This document shows, one piece after another, positions 33,059 through 41,082 of a DNA stretch of 46,233 bases. The notes beneath the pieces are model-generated. The model searched no databases and was not told the origin of the DNA. It worked only from the letters and a program-made list of their open reading frames with translations. The stretch's first letter is position 1; every line of letters begins with the position of its first letter. A program made the position numbers and the translations under genes. Origin of the DNA: Lachnospiraceae bacterium (GTDB taxonomy: Bacteria > Bacillota > Clostridia > Lachnospirales > Lachnospiraceae); NCBI GenBank assembly GCA_022800815.1, contig JAAWRC010000027.1:1-46233 (forward strand), written 5' to 3'.

Positions 33059-33718
33059 TCATTTCCTTACCCATACCTCCACGTTCCGGTCCACGCCCAT
33101 CCGGTTGGCCACGGAGCAGTTATCCACCAGCACGTCGATCCGTTTCCCCTTGATGCCGCCGCCGCAGTCCTCGGCCACGTACTCGTAATCCAGGCCCCCG
33201 ATGCGCACATGGGTGTAATAGGGGATCACCGACGGGTCCACGGCGATGGTGTGGTGGAGCTGCATGGGCTCCTGGGTGCTGGTCTGCCAGGCCCACTGGT
33301 CGTTACAGCAGGAGAGCGGGCAATAATAGGTAATGACCCAGTCGTCGCCCAGGCTGACCCAGTCGTCCGCTACCGCTTCCTGCGAAGAATCTTCCGCTTC
33401 CCCCGCCGTTTCCGCAAGATCCTCCCCCGCCGCCCCGGCATCTGTAGAAGGCTCCGGCACGTTTCCGGATGCCACGAGGGCCTGCCCCACGCCGGCCGCC
33501 AGCTCTCCCGCAGCAGCAGCAGATCCGACCGCCTCCGGCTCCGCATCCCAGTCCGGTTCCCCCACCGTGGACACGCCGTCCTCTCCCAGAGGCTCGTGAT
33601 CTCTGATCCACCGGATGTCAAATCCCGCAATATGGCTACCTGCCTGCGCCTGCGCCTGAATCCCGGCCGCAAGCGTCAGAAGAATCATTCCAAAGCTTAT
33701 GACAAATCGTTTTCTCAT
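33059..33718 (-). CDS. Secreted 3D-domain protein
   Basis: 219 residues: a signal peptide (RFVISFGMILLTLAAG), a long Ala/Glu/Gly-rich unstructured region (about 50-120), then a C-terminal 3D domain (TIAVDPSVIPYYTHVRIGG, EDCGGGIKGKRIDVLVD and NRMGVDRNVEVWV). 3D domains, named after three conserved aspartates, form the catalytic core of MltA-like lytic transglycosylases and occur in YuiC/Rpf-like proteins. It probably acts on peptidoglycan outside the cell. CCPLSCCND lies just before the domain and may form disulphides. Confidence 0.88.
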   Translation of the reverse strand: MRKRFVISFGMILLTLAAGIQAQAQAGSHIAGFDIRWIRDHEPLGEDGVSTVGEPDWDAEPEAVGSAAAAGELAAGVGQALVASGNVPEPSTDAGAAGEDLAETAGEAEDSSQEAVADDWVSLGDDWVITYYCPLSCCNDQWAWQTSTQEPMQLHHTIAVDPSVIPYYTHVRIGGLDYEYVAEDCGGGIKGKRIDVLVDNCSVANRMGVDRNVEVWVRK

Positions 33719-33822
33719 GAAAATCTTCCTTTCTTTTCATAATATGGATTTGTCATAGTATTGCCTTATTTTCCTCGTTTATTCCAAAAATTCCCTCCGG
33801 GGTACCCCCTTCCGGGACCGCC

Positions 33823-34824
33823 TCACACCACCAGATGATACAGCCGGAAAACAAAACGACTGCCTTTTCCCGGCTCGCTGAAGGCCTCGATCTGCCCGTT
33901 CTGGATGCCCAGGATGTATTTCGCCATGGCCAGGCCGATGCCGACACTGTCCTTTCCCGCATTTTTCCCCTTGTAGAATCGCTCGAAAATGTGGGGCAGG
34001 TCCTCCGGTGCGATCCCCTCCCCGCTGTCCTCCACCACCAGCTGGGTGTAGATTCCCCTGGTCTCGCTGTAAACGGCAATCCGGCCGTTTTCCGGCGTGT
34101 GCTCCATGCAATTTTTCACCACGTTGGCGACGGCCTCCGCTGTCCAATGGAAATCACAGACCAGGCTCAAGTCTTCCGGGATCTCCACCGTGAATGTCTG
34201 GTTTTTTAACTCCATGGGGATCAAAAGGTGCTCCGTGGCCTTCCTCACCAGCGCCCTCATCGAAACCCGCTCTTTTTTAAACTGAATGGTCCCGGCATCC
34301 AGCTTGGACATTTTAAGAAGGGAGGTGAGCAGCCATTCCATCCGCTCCAGCTGGGAATGAATGGCCTCTACAAATTCCTCCCGCTTTTTCGCCGGAAGAC
34401 CCTCGTCCCTCAAAATGTCCGTCATCACCATCATGGAGGTCATCGGCGTCTTCAGCTGATGGGAAATATCCGACAGGGAGTCAGCCAGATAAGCCTTGTC
34501 GGAGAGAAGAAGCTCCGCCTGAGTCTCCAGCTTCGTCACCAGCTTGTAAATGTCATTTCGCAGGATGCTCAGTTCCCCCTCTGCATTGTCCGGAATGTCC
34601 AGCTGCCGTTCCCCGTTCAGCACCCGCTTTAAATACAGGGAAAGGGACCGGATCTTCCTGTAACGCAGGGCGTTTCCTGCCAAAAAGGCAGAGAGCCCCA
34701 TTGCAAAAAAAAGAAGGAACCAGACAAAGCCCTCCCTGGATTCCGCAAAAACCGCACTGCCGCAGACCAGACCAGCCGCCCCATAAGCGGCACATCCGTA
34801 TTTCACTTCCTTATTCCGAAACAT
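33823..34824 (-). CDS. Sensor histidine kinase
   Basis: 333 residues: two short membrane segments near the N-terminus (about 11-27 and 32-52) with almost no outer loop, a HAMP-like linker, the H-box with H122 (ISHQLKTPMTS), N-box NVVKNCMEH, G1 DSGEGIAPEDLP, the F-box FERFYKGKN and G2 VGIGLAMAKYIL. The small extracellular part suggests it senses in the membrane, as BceS/VncS-like kinases do. One base separates it from the response regulator stop, so the two are coexpressed. Confidence 0.92.
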   Translation of the reverse strand: MFRNKEVKYGCAAYGAAGLVCGSAVFAESREGFVWFLLFFAMGLSAFLAGNALRYRKIRSLSLYLKRVLNGERQLDIPDNAEGELSILRNDIYKLVTKLETQAELLLSDKAYLADSLSDISHQLKTPMTSMMVMTDILRDEGLPAKKREEFVEAIHSQLERMEWLLTSLLKMSKLDAGTIQFKKERVSMRALVRKATEHLLIPMELKNQTFTVEIPEDLSLVCDFHWTAEAVANVVKNCMEHTPENGRIAVYSETRGIYTQLVVEDSGEGIAPEDLPHIFERFYKGKNAGKDSVGIGLAMAKYILGIQNGQIEAFSEPGKGSRFVFRLYHLVV

Positions 34825-34825
34825 G

Positions 34826-35503
34826 TCACTCCCCCAGCCGGTACCCCAGACCCCGCACCGTCTTGATCAGATCCGCCTCTCCGTTCCCGCTGCCCAGCTT
34901 CTCCCTGAGCCGCTTGATATAGACCGTCAGCGTATTGTCATTGACATAGTCCCCGCCCACGTCCCACAGCCCCTCCAGAAGCTGATTTCTGCTTAAGACC
35001 CTCCCTTCCGCCTGCACAAGGGTGAGGAGCAGCCGGTATTCCATGGCGGTCAGAAAAAGCTCCTCCTCCCCTTTATAGACCTTTGCCGAGAGGGGATGCA
35101 CCGTGATGTCCCGGACCCGGAACACCTGCTCGGCACCGTCCGTTTTCCGGTAACGGCGCAGCACCGACTTCATCCTGGACAAAAGCTCCCGGATCCGAAA
35201 GGGCTTCGTAATGTAATCGTCCGCTCCCATGTCGAGTCCCATGACCACGTTGCCCTCGTCGTCACAGGCCGTAAGGAAGATCACCGCCGTGTCTTCCCGC
35301 CGCTTCGCCATCTTACAGATCTCGTAGCCGTTTCCGTCCGGCAGGGTCACGTCCAGCAGACACAGGTCAAACCAGTCCTCCGCCAGGGCCTGCACCGCTT
35401 CCGCCACCGTATGGCAGGTACGGACCTGGTAGCCCTCCTGTCTCAGGGAATACTCAAGCCCCATGGCAATGCCATGGTCATCCTCCACAAATAAAACCTT
35501 CAT
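34826..35503 (-). CDS. OmpR-family response regulator
   Basis: 225 residues with a receiver domain (acidic pair D8-D9, phosphoacceptor D51 in LLDVTLPDGNGY, K in ITKPF) and a winged-helix DNA-binding domain (TAMEYRLLLTLVQAEGRVLS, DNTLTVYIKRLREKLG, VRGLGYRLGE). I start at 35503 since GGAGG lies upstream; the in-frame extension to 35560 is not typical. Partner kinase follows directly. Target genes not known; a metallophosphoesterase gene is divergent. Confidence 0.93.
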   Translation of the reverse strand: MKVLFVEDDHGIAMGLEYSLRQEGYQVRTCHTVAEAVQALAEDWFDLCLLDVTLPDGNGYEICKMAKRREDTAVIFLTACDDEGNVVMGLDMGADDYITKPFRIRELLSRMKSVLRRYRKTDGAEQVFRVRDITVHPLSAKVYKGEEELFLTAMEYRLLLTLVQAEGRVLSRNQLLEGLWDVGGDYVNDNTLTVYIKRLREKLGSGNGEADLIKTVRGLGYRLGE

Positions 35504-35580
35504 CCATCCCGTCCTCCGTCCCCGTTTTTTCCATTTTACCATAAACATGGAGATTTCCACAAAGAGTTTGTAAATCTTAA

Positions 35581-35619
35581 GAAAATCGTTTATGCGATTT
35601 TCCTTTTTCGTGGTATACT
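35581..35619 (+). promoter_or_regulatory. Hairpin and -10 element in the divergent region
   Basis: GAAAATCG (35581-35588) pairs with CGATTTTC (35595-35602), then TATACT (35614-35619) lies 35 bases before the metallophosphoesterase start codon. No good -35 is seen, so the palindrome may be an activator or repressor site, for instance of the neighbouring response regulator (inference). Confidence 0.4.
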
Positions 35620-35653
35620 ATTGGCATCATTCTTTTAAGAAGGACCATTACCA

Positions 35654-36853
35654 ATGATTGCCGTTTTGTTATCCCCGTTGTACATCCTCGTCACCCTTTA
35701 CCTGCTCCGCTGGAACCTCTGGTGGTTCTCGGCCTGCGGTTCCTTTTTTCGGAAGAAATGGTTCCGCATCCTTTATTCTACCCTCTTCCTGTTCATCTCC
35801 CTCTCCCTGGTTTTTGCTTTTTTTATCCGGGAACCTTCCCTAAAATGGTTTTTCAAGCACCTGAGCAACTACTGGCTGGGCACGCTTCTCTACATCACGC
35901 TGGCAGTGGTCATCAGCGACCTGATCCGGGTCATCCTGCTGCGCTGCGGCCGGGTTAACAAGATCAAGCTCCATTCCCGGAAGACCTTCGTCCTCTGCGG
36001 AGGGATCGTGATCGCAATCATTCTCTCCCTCAGCGCCTACGGCATCGTCCACGCCAGACACCTGAAGATCAAACAGTACGACATTACCATCGACAAGACC
36101 TGCAAAACCGGGGACCTCAGGGTGGTTCTGATCGCCGACCTCCACATGGGCTACAGCATCGGACACCGCTATGTCGAACACATGGCCGAAAAGGTCAACG
36201 CCCTGGAACCGGATCTGATCTGCATCGCCGGGGATATTTTTGACAACGACTACGACGCCCTGGACGACCCAAAAGCCATCACCTGCGCCCTCCAAAGTCT
36301 GAAAAGCACTTATGGGACTTATGCCTGCTGGGGAAATCATGACATTGATGAAAAGATACTGGCCGGCTTTACCTTTGGCTCCAAAAAAGATCTGACGGAC
36401 GACGTGCGCATGGCGGAGCTTCTCGGGGAGGCCGGAATCACCCTCCTGAATGACGAGACCGTCTGCATTGACAACGCTTTTTATCTGTCGGGACGAAAGG
36501 ATCCGGACCGGGTAAAAAAGATCGAACATACGAGAAAAACGCCGGAGGAAATCACTTCCGGGCTGGACCCTGAAAAACCCATCCTGGTCATGGACCACCA
36601 GCCTGGACAGCTTGGAGAGCTTGCGTCGGCCGGCGTGGACGTCCAGCTCTCCGGTCACACCCACGACGGTCAGCTTTTTCCCGGAAACCTGTTAATCCAC
36701 CTGTTCTGGGAGAACCCTTACGGCCTTGAACGAAAAGGCAGCATGTATTCCGTCGTCACCTCCGGCGTCGGCATCTGGGGCCCTGACATGCGCATCGGAA
36801 CCGACAGCGAAATCGTGGAAATCGACGTGCATTTTGAACATTCACCGGAGTGA
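35654..36853 (+). CDS. Membrane metallophosphoesterase (calcineurin-like, YkuE/YaeI type)
   Basis: 399 residues. Four hydrophobic segments in the first 135 residues (LLSPLYILVTLYLL, LYSTLFLFISLSLVFAFFI, LLYITLAVVISDLIRVILL and GGIVIAIILSLSAYGIV), then a metallophosphatase domain: LIADLHMG, CIAGDIFDND, CWGNHDIDE, LVMDHQPG and LSGHTHDGQLFPG, which together provide the two-metal site. Related YkuE/YaeI proteins act on lipid or lipid-linked phosphates at the membrane. GAAGGACC precedes the ATG. Confidence 0.9.
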   Translation: MIAVLLSPLYILVTLYLLRWNLWWFSACGSFFRKKWFRILYSTLFLFISLSLVFAFFIREPSLKWFFKHLSNYWLGTLLYITLAVVISDLIRVILLRCGRVNKIKLHSRKTFVLCGGIVIAIILSLSAYGIVHARHLKIKQYDITIDKTCKTGDLRVVLIADLHMGYSIGHRYVEHMAEKVNALEPDLICIAGDIFDNDYDALDDPKAITCALQSLKSTYGTYACWGNHDIDEKILAGFTFGSKKDLTDDVRMAELLGEAGITLLNDETVCIDNAFYLSGRKDPDRVKKIEHTRKTPEEITSGLDPEKPILVMDHQPGQLGELASAGVDVQLSGHTHDGQLFPGNLLIHLFWENPYGLERKGSMYSVVTSGVGIWGPDMRIGTDSEIVEIDVHFEHSPE

Positions 36854-36897
36854 GGGATCATTCGTCAAATTCTTACGACCGCCGCCCCCGCAGCCGG

Positions 36898-37734
36898 TCA
36901 CAGAAGACCCTGATACACCTCCCGTTTGGAAATCCCCCTGTCCTTCGCCACCGCCCGCATGGCCTCCTTCCTTTCCACGCCCTGTTCCAGATAATAGTCC
37001 ATGTGCTCCTCCAATGACAGGCTGCCCCAGTTCCTCGCCTCCTCCGCCTTTAACTCCTTCCTGCTCCTCCCTTCAATGACAAGCACCTGTTCCCCTCTGG
37101 GGGCCTCCCTCTCAAACCGGGAGATGGCCTCCGAGAACGTGGTCCGAAACACCTGCTCGAAAGCCTTTGTGAGCTCCTTGCACAGGGAGACCCTTCGGTC
37201 CCCCAGTGCCTCGTAAAGTTCCCTCATGGTCCGCACCAGCCGGTGGGGCGCCTCATAGAGGATGATCGTCCTCGTCTCGTTCTCCAGCTCCTTTAAAATC
37301 TCTCTCCGCTCCTTTTTATCCACAGGAAGAAACGCTTCAAAACAAAATCTCCTGGTTGGCAGGCCGGAAACCGTCAGGGCCGTCACGCAGGCGGAGGGGC
37401 CCGGAAGGGAGGTCAAGGGAATCCCCGCCTCAAAACACTGGCGCACCAGCTCTTCCCCCGGGTCGGAGATGGCGGGAGTTCCTGCGTCCGTCACCAGCGC
37501 CACCGTCACGCCGGCCTCCATCTGCTCCACCAGATACCTGGCCTTTTCCACCTTGTTATGCTCGTGGTAGCTGGTCATGGGGGTTTTTATTTCAAAATGG
37601 TTCAGAAGCTTGATGGTATTCCTCGTATCCTCCGCCGCAATCAGATCCGCTTCCCTTAGAACCCGCAGCACCCGCAGGGTGATGTCCTCCAGGTTCCCGA
37701 TGGGCGTGGCGCAGAGATAAAGTCGTCCTGTCAT
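36898..37734 (-). CDS. rsmI: 16S rRNA (cytidine1402-2'-O)-methyltransferase
   Basis: SAM-dependent enzyme that methylates the ribose of C1402 in 16S rRNA. 278 residues. RsmI motifs: LYLCATPIGNLEDITLR, EDTRNTIKLLNHF, VTDAGTPAISDPGEELV, SLPGPSACVTALTVSGLP. AAGGAGAG precedes the ATG at 37734; the frame further upstream overlaps trmN6 and is spurious. Last gene of the housekeeping operon that starts at the Mrp-type gene. Confidence 0.96.
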   Translation of the reverse strand: MTGRLYLCATPIGNLEDITLRVLRVLREADLIAAEDTRNTIKLLNHFEIKTPMTSYHEHNKVEKARYLVEQMEAGVTVALVTDAGTPAISDPGEELVRQCFEAGIPLTSLPGPSACVTALTVSGLPTRRFCFEAFLPVDKKERREILKELENETRTIILYEAPHRLVRTMRELYEALGDRRVSLCKELTKAFEQVFRTTFSEAISRFEREAPRGEQVLVIEGRSRKELKAEEARNWGSLSLEEHMDYYLEQGVERKEAMRAVAKDRGISKREVYQGLL

Positions 37735-37795
37735 GGGTGCTCTCCTTTCTCCGTTTCTATTGGATACCCGACCCGTCTGCCGGGATCGCCCGCAT

Positions 37796-38533
37796 TCAGT
37801 ATCCATAGATCTCATGGATTTCTCTCGTGTAGACGCCCGACCGCTCATAGACCACCACCGGAGCCTCCACCCGCATCTGGGGCCTCCCGCCCCGAAATGC
37901 CTCCACGAGCACCATGTTGGCCTCCGCCGTGACAAACGGATGCACGAATTTGACCCGCTTCGGTTCCAGCCTGTACCGTCTCAGGGTCTCAAAAAGCTCC
38001 AGGAGCCTGTGGGGCCTGTGGACCAGGTAAAACCGTCCTCCCGGCTTTAGGACCGCCGCCGCCTCCCTGGCCACGTCCTCAAAGGTACAGAGGATTTCAT
38101 GTCTGGCGACGGCCTTCGGCTCCTCCGGATTTTTAAATCCATGGTTCTGATTCATATAAGGCGGATTGCAGGTGACAACGTCAAAAGAAGCCCGTCCGAA
38201 AATCTTCGAGGCCTCTTTCAAATCTCCCGTCACAATGGCAATCTTTTCTTCCAATCCATTGAGCGCCACGCTGCGCCTGGCCATCCCGGCCATCTCCTCC
38301 TGGATCTCCAGACCGGAAAAGTGCTCCCCCAGGGTCTTTGCCTCCAGAAGGAGCGGAATAATCCCGGTTCCCGTTCCCAGGTCCAGGGCCCGCTCCCCCT
38401 TTTCCACCAGGGCAAAACCGGACAACAGAACCGCATCCATGCCGAAACAGAATTTTTTCTCATTCTGGATGATGCGGTAGCCGTTCCTCTGCAGCTCGTC
38501 GATGCGCTCGTGTTCCAAAAGCTCAATTCCCAT
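37796..38533 (-). CDS. trmN6: tRNA1(Val) (adenine37-N6)-methyltransferase-like protein
   Basis: 245-residue SAM-dependent methyltransferase (YfiC/YabB family). SAM site LDLGTGTGIIPLLLE, the catalytic NPPY motif in VTCNPPYMNQNH, typical of N6-adenine or N-amide methylases. Counterpart of Bacillus yabB in the same gene order (ricT, then yabB, then rsmI). The start overlaps ricT by 11 bases. Confidence 0.9.
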   Translation of the reverse strand: MGIELLEHERIDELQRNGYRIIQNEKKFCFGMDAVLLSGFALVEKGERALDLGTGTGIIPLLLEAKTLGEHFSGLEIQEEMAGMARRSVALNGLEEKIAIVTGDLKEASKIFGRASFDVVTCNPPYMNQNHGFKNPEEPKAVARHEILCTFEDVAREAAAVLKPGGRFYLVHRPHRLLELFETLRRYRLEPKRVKFVHPFVTAEANMVLVEAFRGGRPQMRVEAPVVVYERSGVYTREIHEIYGY

Positions 38534-39446
38534 TACCCGCCTTTGACTTCCTTTCCCTTTTCTCGAAGGTCTCCAGCTTCTTAAGCTCCTGTTCTTCCTT
38601 TTTATCTAACTTTTCCTTCTCCTTTTTCCGCCGGGGACGGAATTTAAGCTGCTCCACCTGATATTCCCGGATATCCTTCTCGTCATTGTCCAGGAACACA
38701 ATCACCTTCACCCGCTGACGGAGGACGTTGACACTGGAAACCTCTCCTTTCAGACCGTCGTCCGTGGTCACCCGGTCTCCCACGCTCGGAAGCTTGCTGT
38801 TTAGATATCGATACGTCTCCTCCTCATTTTTCAGACAGCACATCAGCCGACCGCAGGTGCCGGAGATCTTGGTCGGATTCAGGGAAAGATTCTGCTCCTT
38901 CGCCATCTTGATGGACACGGGGATAAACTCCGATAGATACGAATGGCAGCACAGGGCCCGGCCGCAGATGCCCACGCCCCCCAGGATCTTCGTCTCGTCC
39001 CGGACGCCGATCTGCCTGAGCTCGATCCTGGTCTTGAACACCGAGGCCAAATCCTTCACCAGCTCCCGGAAATCCACCCGGCCGTCGGCCGTGAAATAAA
39101 ACAGCACCTTGTTGTTGTCAAAAGTGTACTCCGCATCGATCAGCTTCATCTCCAGCTTGTGCTTCTCGATCTTTTTCTGACAGATCTTAAAGGCCTCCCG
39201 CTCTTTCTTCTTGTTCTTCTCCTCAATGGCATCGTCCTCTTTGGTGGCGATCCGGAGCACCGGCTTCAGCGGCTGAACGACTTTGCTGTCATCCACGTCT
39301 TTCATCCCCATGACCACGTAGCCGTATTCCACGCCCCTGGCCGTCTCCACGATGATGTGCTGTCCCTTTTGAATCTCCAGCTTCCCCGGTGCAAAAAAAT
39401 AAATCTTGTCCGCCGTGCGAAACCGCACGCCCACTACCTTCGTCAT
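38523..39446 (-). CDS. ricT: RicT (YaaT, PSP1 domain) regulator of sporulation and RNA maturation
   Basis: 307 residues. The PSP1 domain is seen (TARGVEYGYVVMG, then IDAEYTFDNNKVLFYFTADG and RVDFRELVKDLASVFKTRIE) with GGVGICGRALCCHSYLSEF and ISGTCGRLMCCLKNEEE, which provide the cysteines for Fe-S binding in the RicAFT complex. The last 45 residues are highly charged (KKEKEKLDKKEEQELKKLE). In Bacillus the complex supports biofilm formation, sporulation and RNase Y-dependent RNA processing. ATG overlaps the holB stop (ATGA). Confidence 0.94.
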   Translation of the reverse strand: MTKVVGVRFRTADKIYFFAPGKLEIQKGQHIIVETARGVEYGYVVMGMKDVDDSKVVQPLKPVLRIATKEDDAIEEKNKKKEREAFKICQKKIEKHKLEMKLIDAEYTFDNNKVLFYFTADGRVDFRELVKDLASVFKTRIELRQIGVRDETKILGGVGICGRALCCHSYLSEFIPVSIKMAKEQNLSLNPTKISGTCGRLMCCLKNEEETYRYLNSKLPSVGDRVTTDDGLKGEVSSVNVLRQRVKVIVFLDNDEKDIREYQVEQLKFRPRRKKEKEKLDKKEEQELKKLETFEKRERKSKAGNGN

Positions 39447-40435
39447 ACAAAATTCTCCTTCATCACCAACAACATGAGCTCCATTGCCACCTCATAATTG
39501 ACATTGGCGGCAAGCCTCACCCCCGCCTTTTCAATGGCCTTCAAAACTTTATCAATCCCGTCAAAGGAGCTGTGGTCCGCAATCTCCCTGATATACTTAT
39601 ATTCATCCTTAAAAATAAACATGGAGGTATCCCTCGTGGCCTTGAACATCAGCACGTCCCTGTACCATAGCTGCATGAAATCCAGGCAGTCCCCCACGTT
39701 CAGGTTCGCCTCTTTGATCTCCTTTAAGACTGCGAGCATCTCCCGGATCTCCATGTCCTTCACATGCTTTAAAAGTTCCAGGACGATCTCCTGCATCTTG
39801 GCAAATTCCTCCGATGAGGCGAGGGCCACGGCCTTCCCCAGATTTCCCCTGGCAAACGCCGCACAGATGTCGGCCTGGTGATCCGATACCTTTTCATGCT
39901 CCTTCAGATAATCCTTGATGACCTGGTCATAAAGAGGCTTGAGTTTAAGCTTCGTACACCGGGAAAGGATCGTTGGCAGGAAGGCCTCCGAATTGGTAGT
40001 CAAAAGAAAGATGACCGCATATTCCGGCGGCTCCTCGATGGTCTTCAGAAGGGCGTTCTGCGCCTCCGGCGTGAGGAGCTCCGCCTGATCCACGATATAG
40101 ATCTTATAGGGGCTGCTGTAAGGCTTTATCTCCACATCGTTGATGATCTGCTCCCTCACGTCGCCCACGCCGATGCTCCCCGGCTTTTCATGACGGACGT
40201 AGACCACGTCCGGATGGTTCCCGCTCATGAACTGACGGCAGGAATGACACGTCCCGCAGGCCCTTGCCTCCCCGCTCTCACACTGCAAGGCCATGGCAAA
40301 GGCATTGGCCAGCATCTTTCTCCCCATGCCGGCCTCGCCGGTCAGAATATATGCATGGGACACCTGATGGCGCTCCAATGCGTTTTTGAAATAGCTCTTG
40401 ATCTGTTCATGTCCTAAAATATCTTCAAAAAGCAT
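39443..40435 (-). CDS. holB: DNA polymerase III subunit delta'
   Basis: Clamp-loader subunit of the replicative polymerase, 330 residues. FEDILGHEQIKSYFKNALER at the start, a degenerate P-loop (TGEAGMGRKMLANAFA), the zinc-binding Cys group (ESGEARACGTCHSCRQF), YIVDQAELLTPEAQNALLKT and EEPPEYAVIFLLTTN. ATG at 40435 with GGGAGG 7 bases upstream; a GTG at 40441 is too close to that site. Next gene is ricT with a four-base overlap. Confidence 0.94.
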   Translation of the reverse strand: MLFEDILGHEQIKSYFKNALERHQVSHAYILTGEAGMGRKMLANAFAMALQCESGEARACGTCHSCRQFMSGNHPDVVYVRHEKPGSIGVGDVREQIINDVEIKPYSSPYKIYIVDQAELLTPEAQNALLKTIEEPPEYAVIFLLTTNSEAFLPTILSRCTKLKLKPLYDQVIKDYLKEHEKVSDHQADICAAFARGNLGKAVALASSEEFAKMQEIVLELLKHVKDMEIREMLAVLKEIKEANLNVGDCLDFMQLWYRDVLMFKATRDTSMFIFKDEYKYIREIADHSSFDGIDKVLKAIEKAGVRLAANVNYEVAMELMLLVMKENFV

Positions 40436-40467
40436 ATTCACGCCTCCCTCAAAGACACACTATAGCC

Positions 40468-41082
40468 TTAGTATACCACACTTTCTGTCAGATTTTCAAG
40501 GATAACCGCCCGTATCTCTTCTTTACAGACAGAAAGCTCCCGATTTTTAAAAATCTTGTCGATTCCAAGCCTCTCCAGGCGTTCCCCGGAAAAATCCTCC
40601 TGGTCCGCCAGAAACCTGCGGCAGACCTCCGCATAATGAGGCTCCTCCTGGCACATTTCCCGCTTCACCGCCCGGAGGAGACGTTCCCCATCCTCCACTT
40701 CAATGTAAATGGGAATGAGTACCTTCCTGCCCCGGCTTTCAAAATATCGTCTCGTGTTTTCATAGGACTCCGGCGTCCCCATCATCAGATAACTGAATCT
40801 CTCCAGGTCGAGTTGTCCGTCGTCCAGGGTAAAATAGCTCCAAGGGCCCAGCATAGTCTCGTAGGTGCGGCATTCCATGACCCGTCCCGCCTCCTCTTCC
40901 CGCAAAAGAAAGGCCCGGTCCCGGAAAAAATATTCCCGCCCGTCCTCCTCGCCGCTCCGTTTCGGCCTCGTCGTATACATGGTAACGGTTTTTAAGTGAA
41001 GCTCCTTATCTGCCGCCAGCATGCGGAAAATACTGTCCTTGCCGGAAGCGCTCTTTCCCATGATGTAAAAAATCCTGCCCAA
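40468..41082 (-). CDS. Guanylate kinase-like protein
   Basis: 204 residues with an N-terminal P-loop (FYIMGKSASGKDSIFRML) and guanylate-kinase features (VTMYTTRPKRSGEEDGREYFF), while the central and C-terminal parts are diverged (MLGPWSYFTLDDGQ). In Bacillus this position, between the decarboxylase gene and holB, holds tmk. The start is a TTG at 41082 with GGGGAGG 6 bases before it. It overlaps the end of the decarboxylase by 77 bases in another frame, so its translation depends on ribosomes passing through that gene. Probably a nucleotide kinase; substrate not certain. Confidence 0.75.
   Translation of the reverse strand: MGRIFYIMGKSASGKDSIFRMLAADKELHLKTVTMYTTRPKRSGEEDGREYFFRDRAFLLREEEAGRVMECRTYETMLGPWSYFTLDDGQLDLERFSYLMMGTPESYENTRRYFESRGRKVLIPIYIEVEDGERLLRAVKREMCQEEPHYAEVCRRFLADQEDFSGERLERLGIDKIFKNRELSVCKEEIRAVILENLTESVVY

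Noticed and set aside
33752-33822. Possible terminator around GGGGTACCCC after the histidine kinase
   Set aside because: The palindrome is short and has no clear loop; pairing options are ambiguous.
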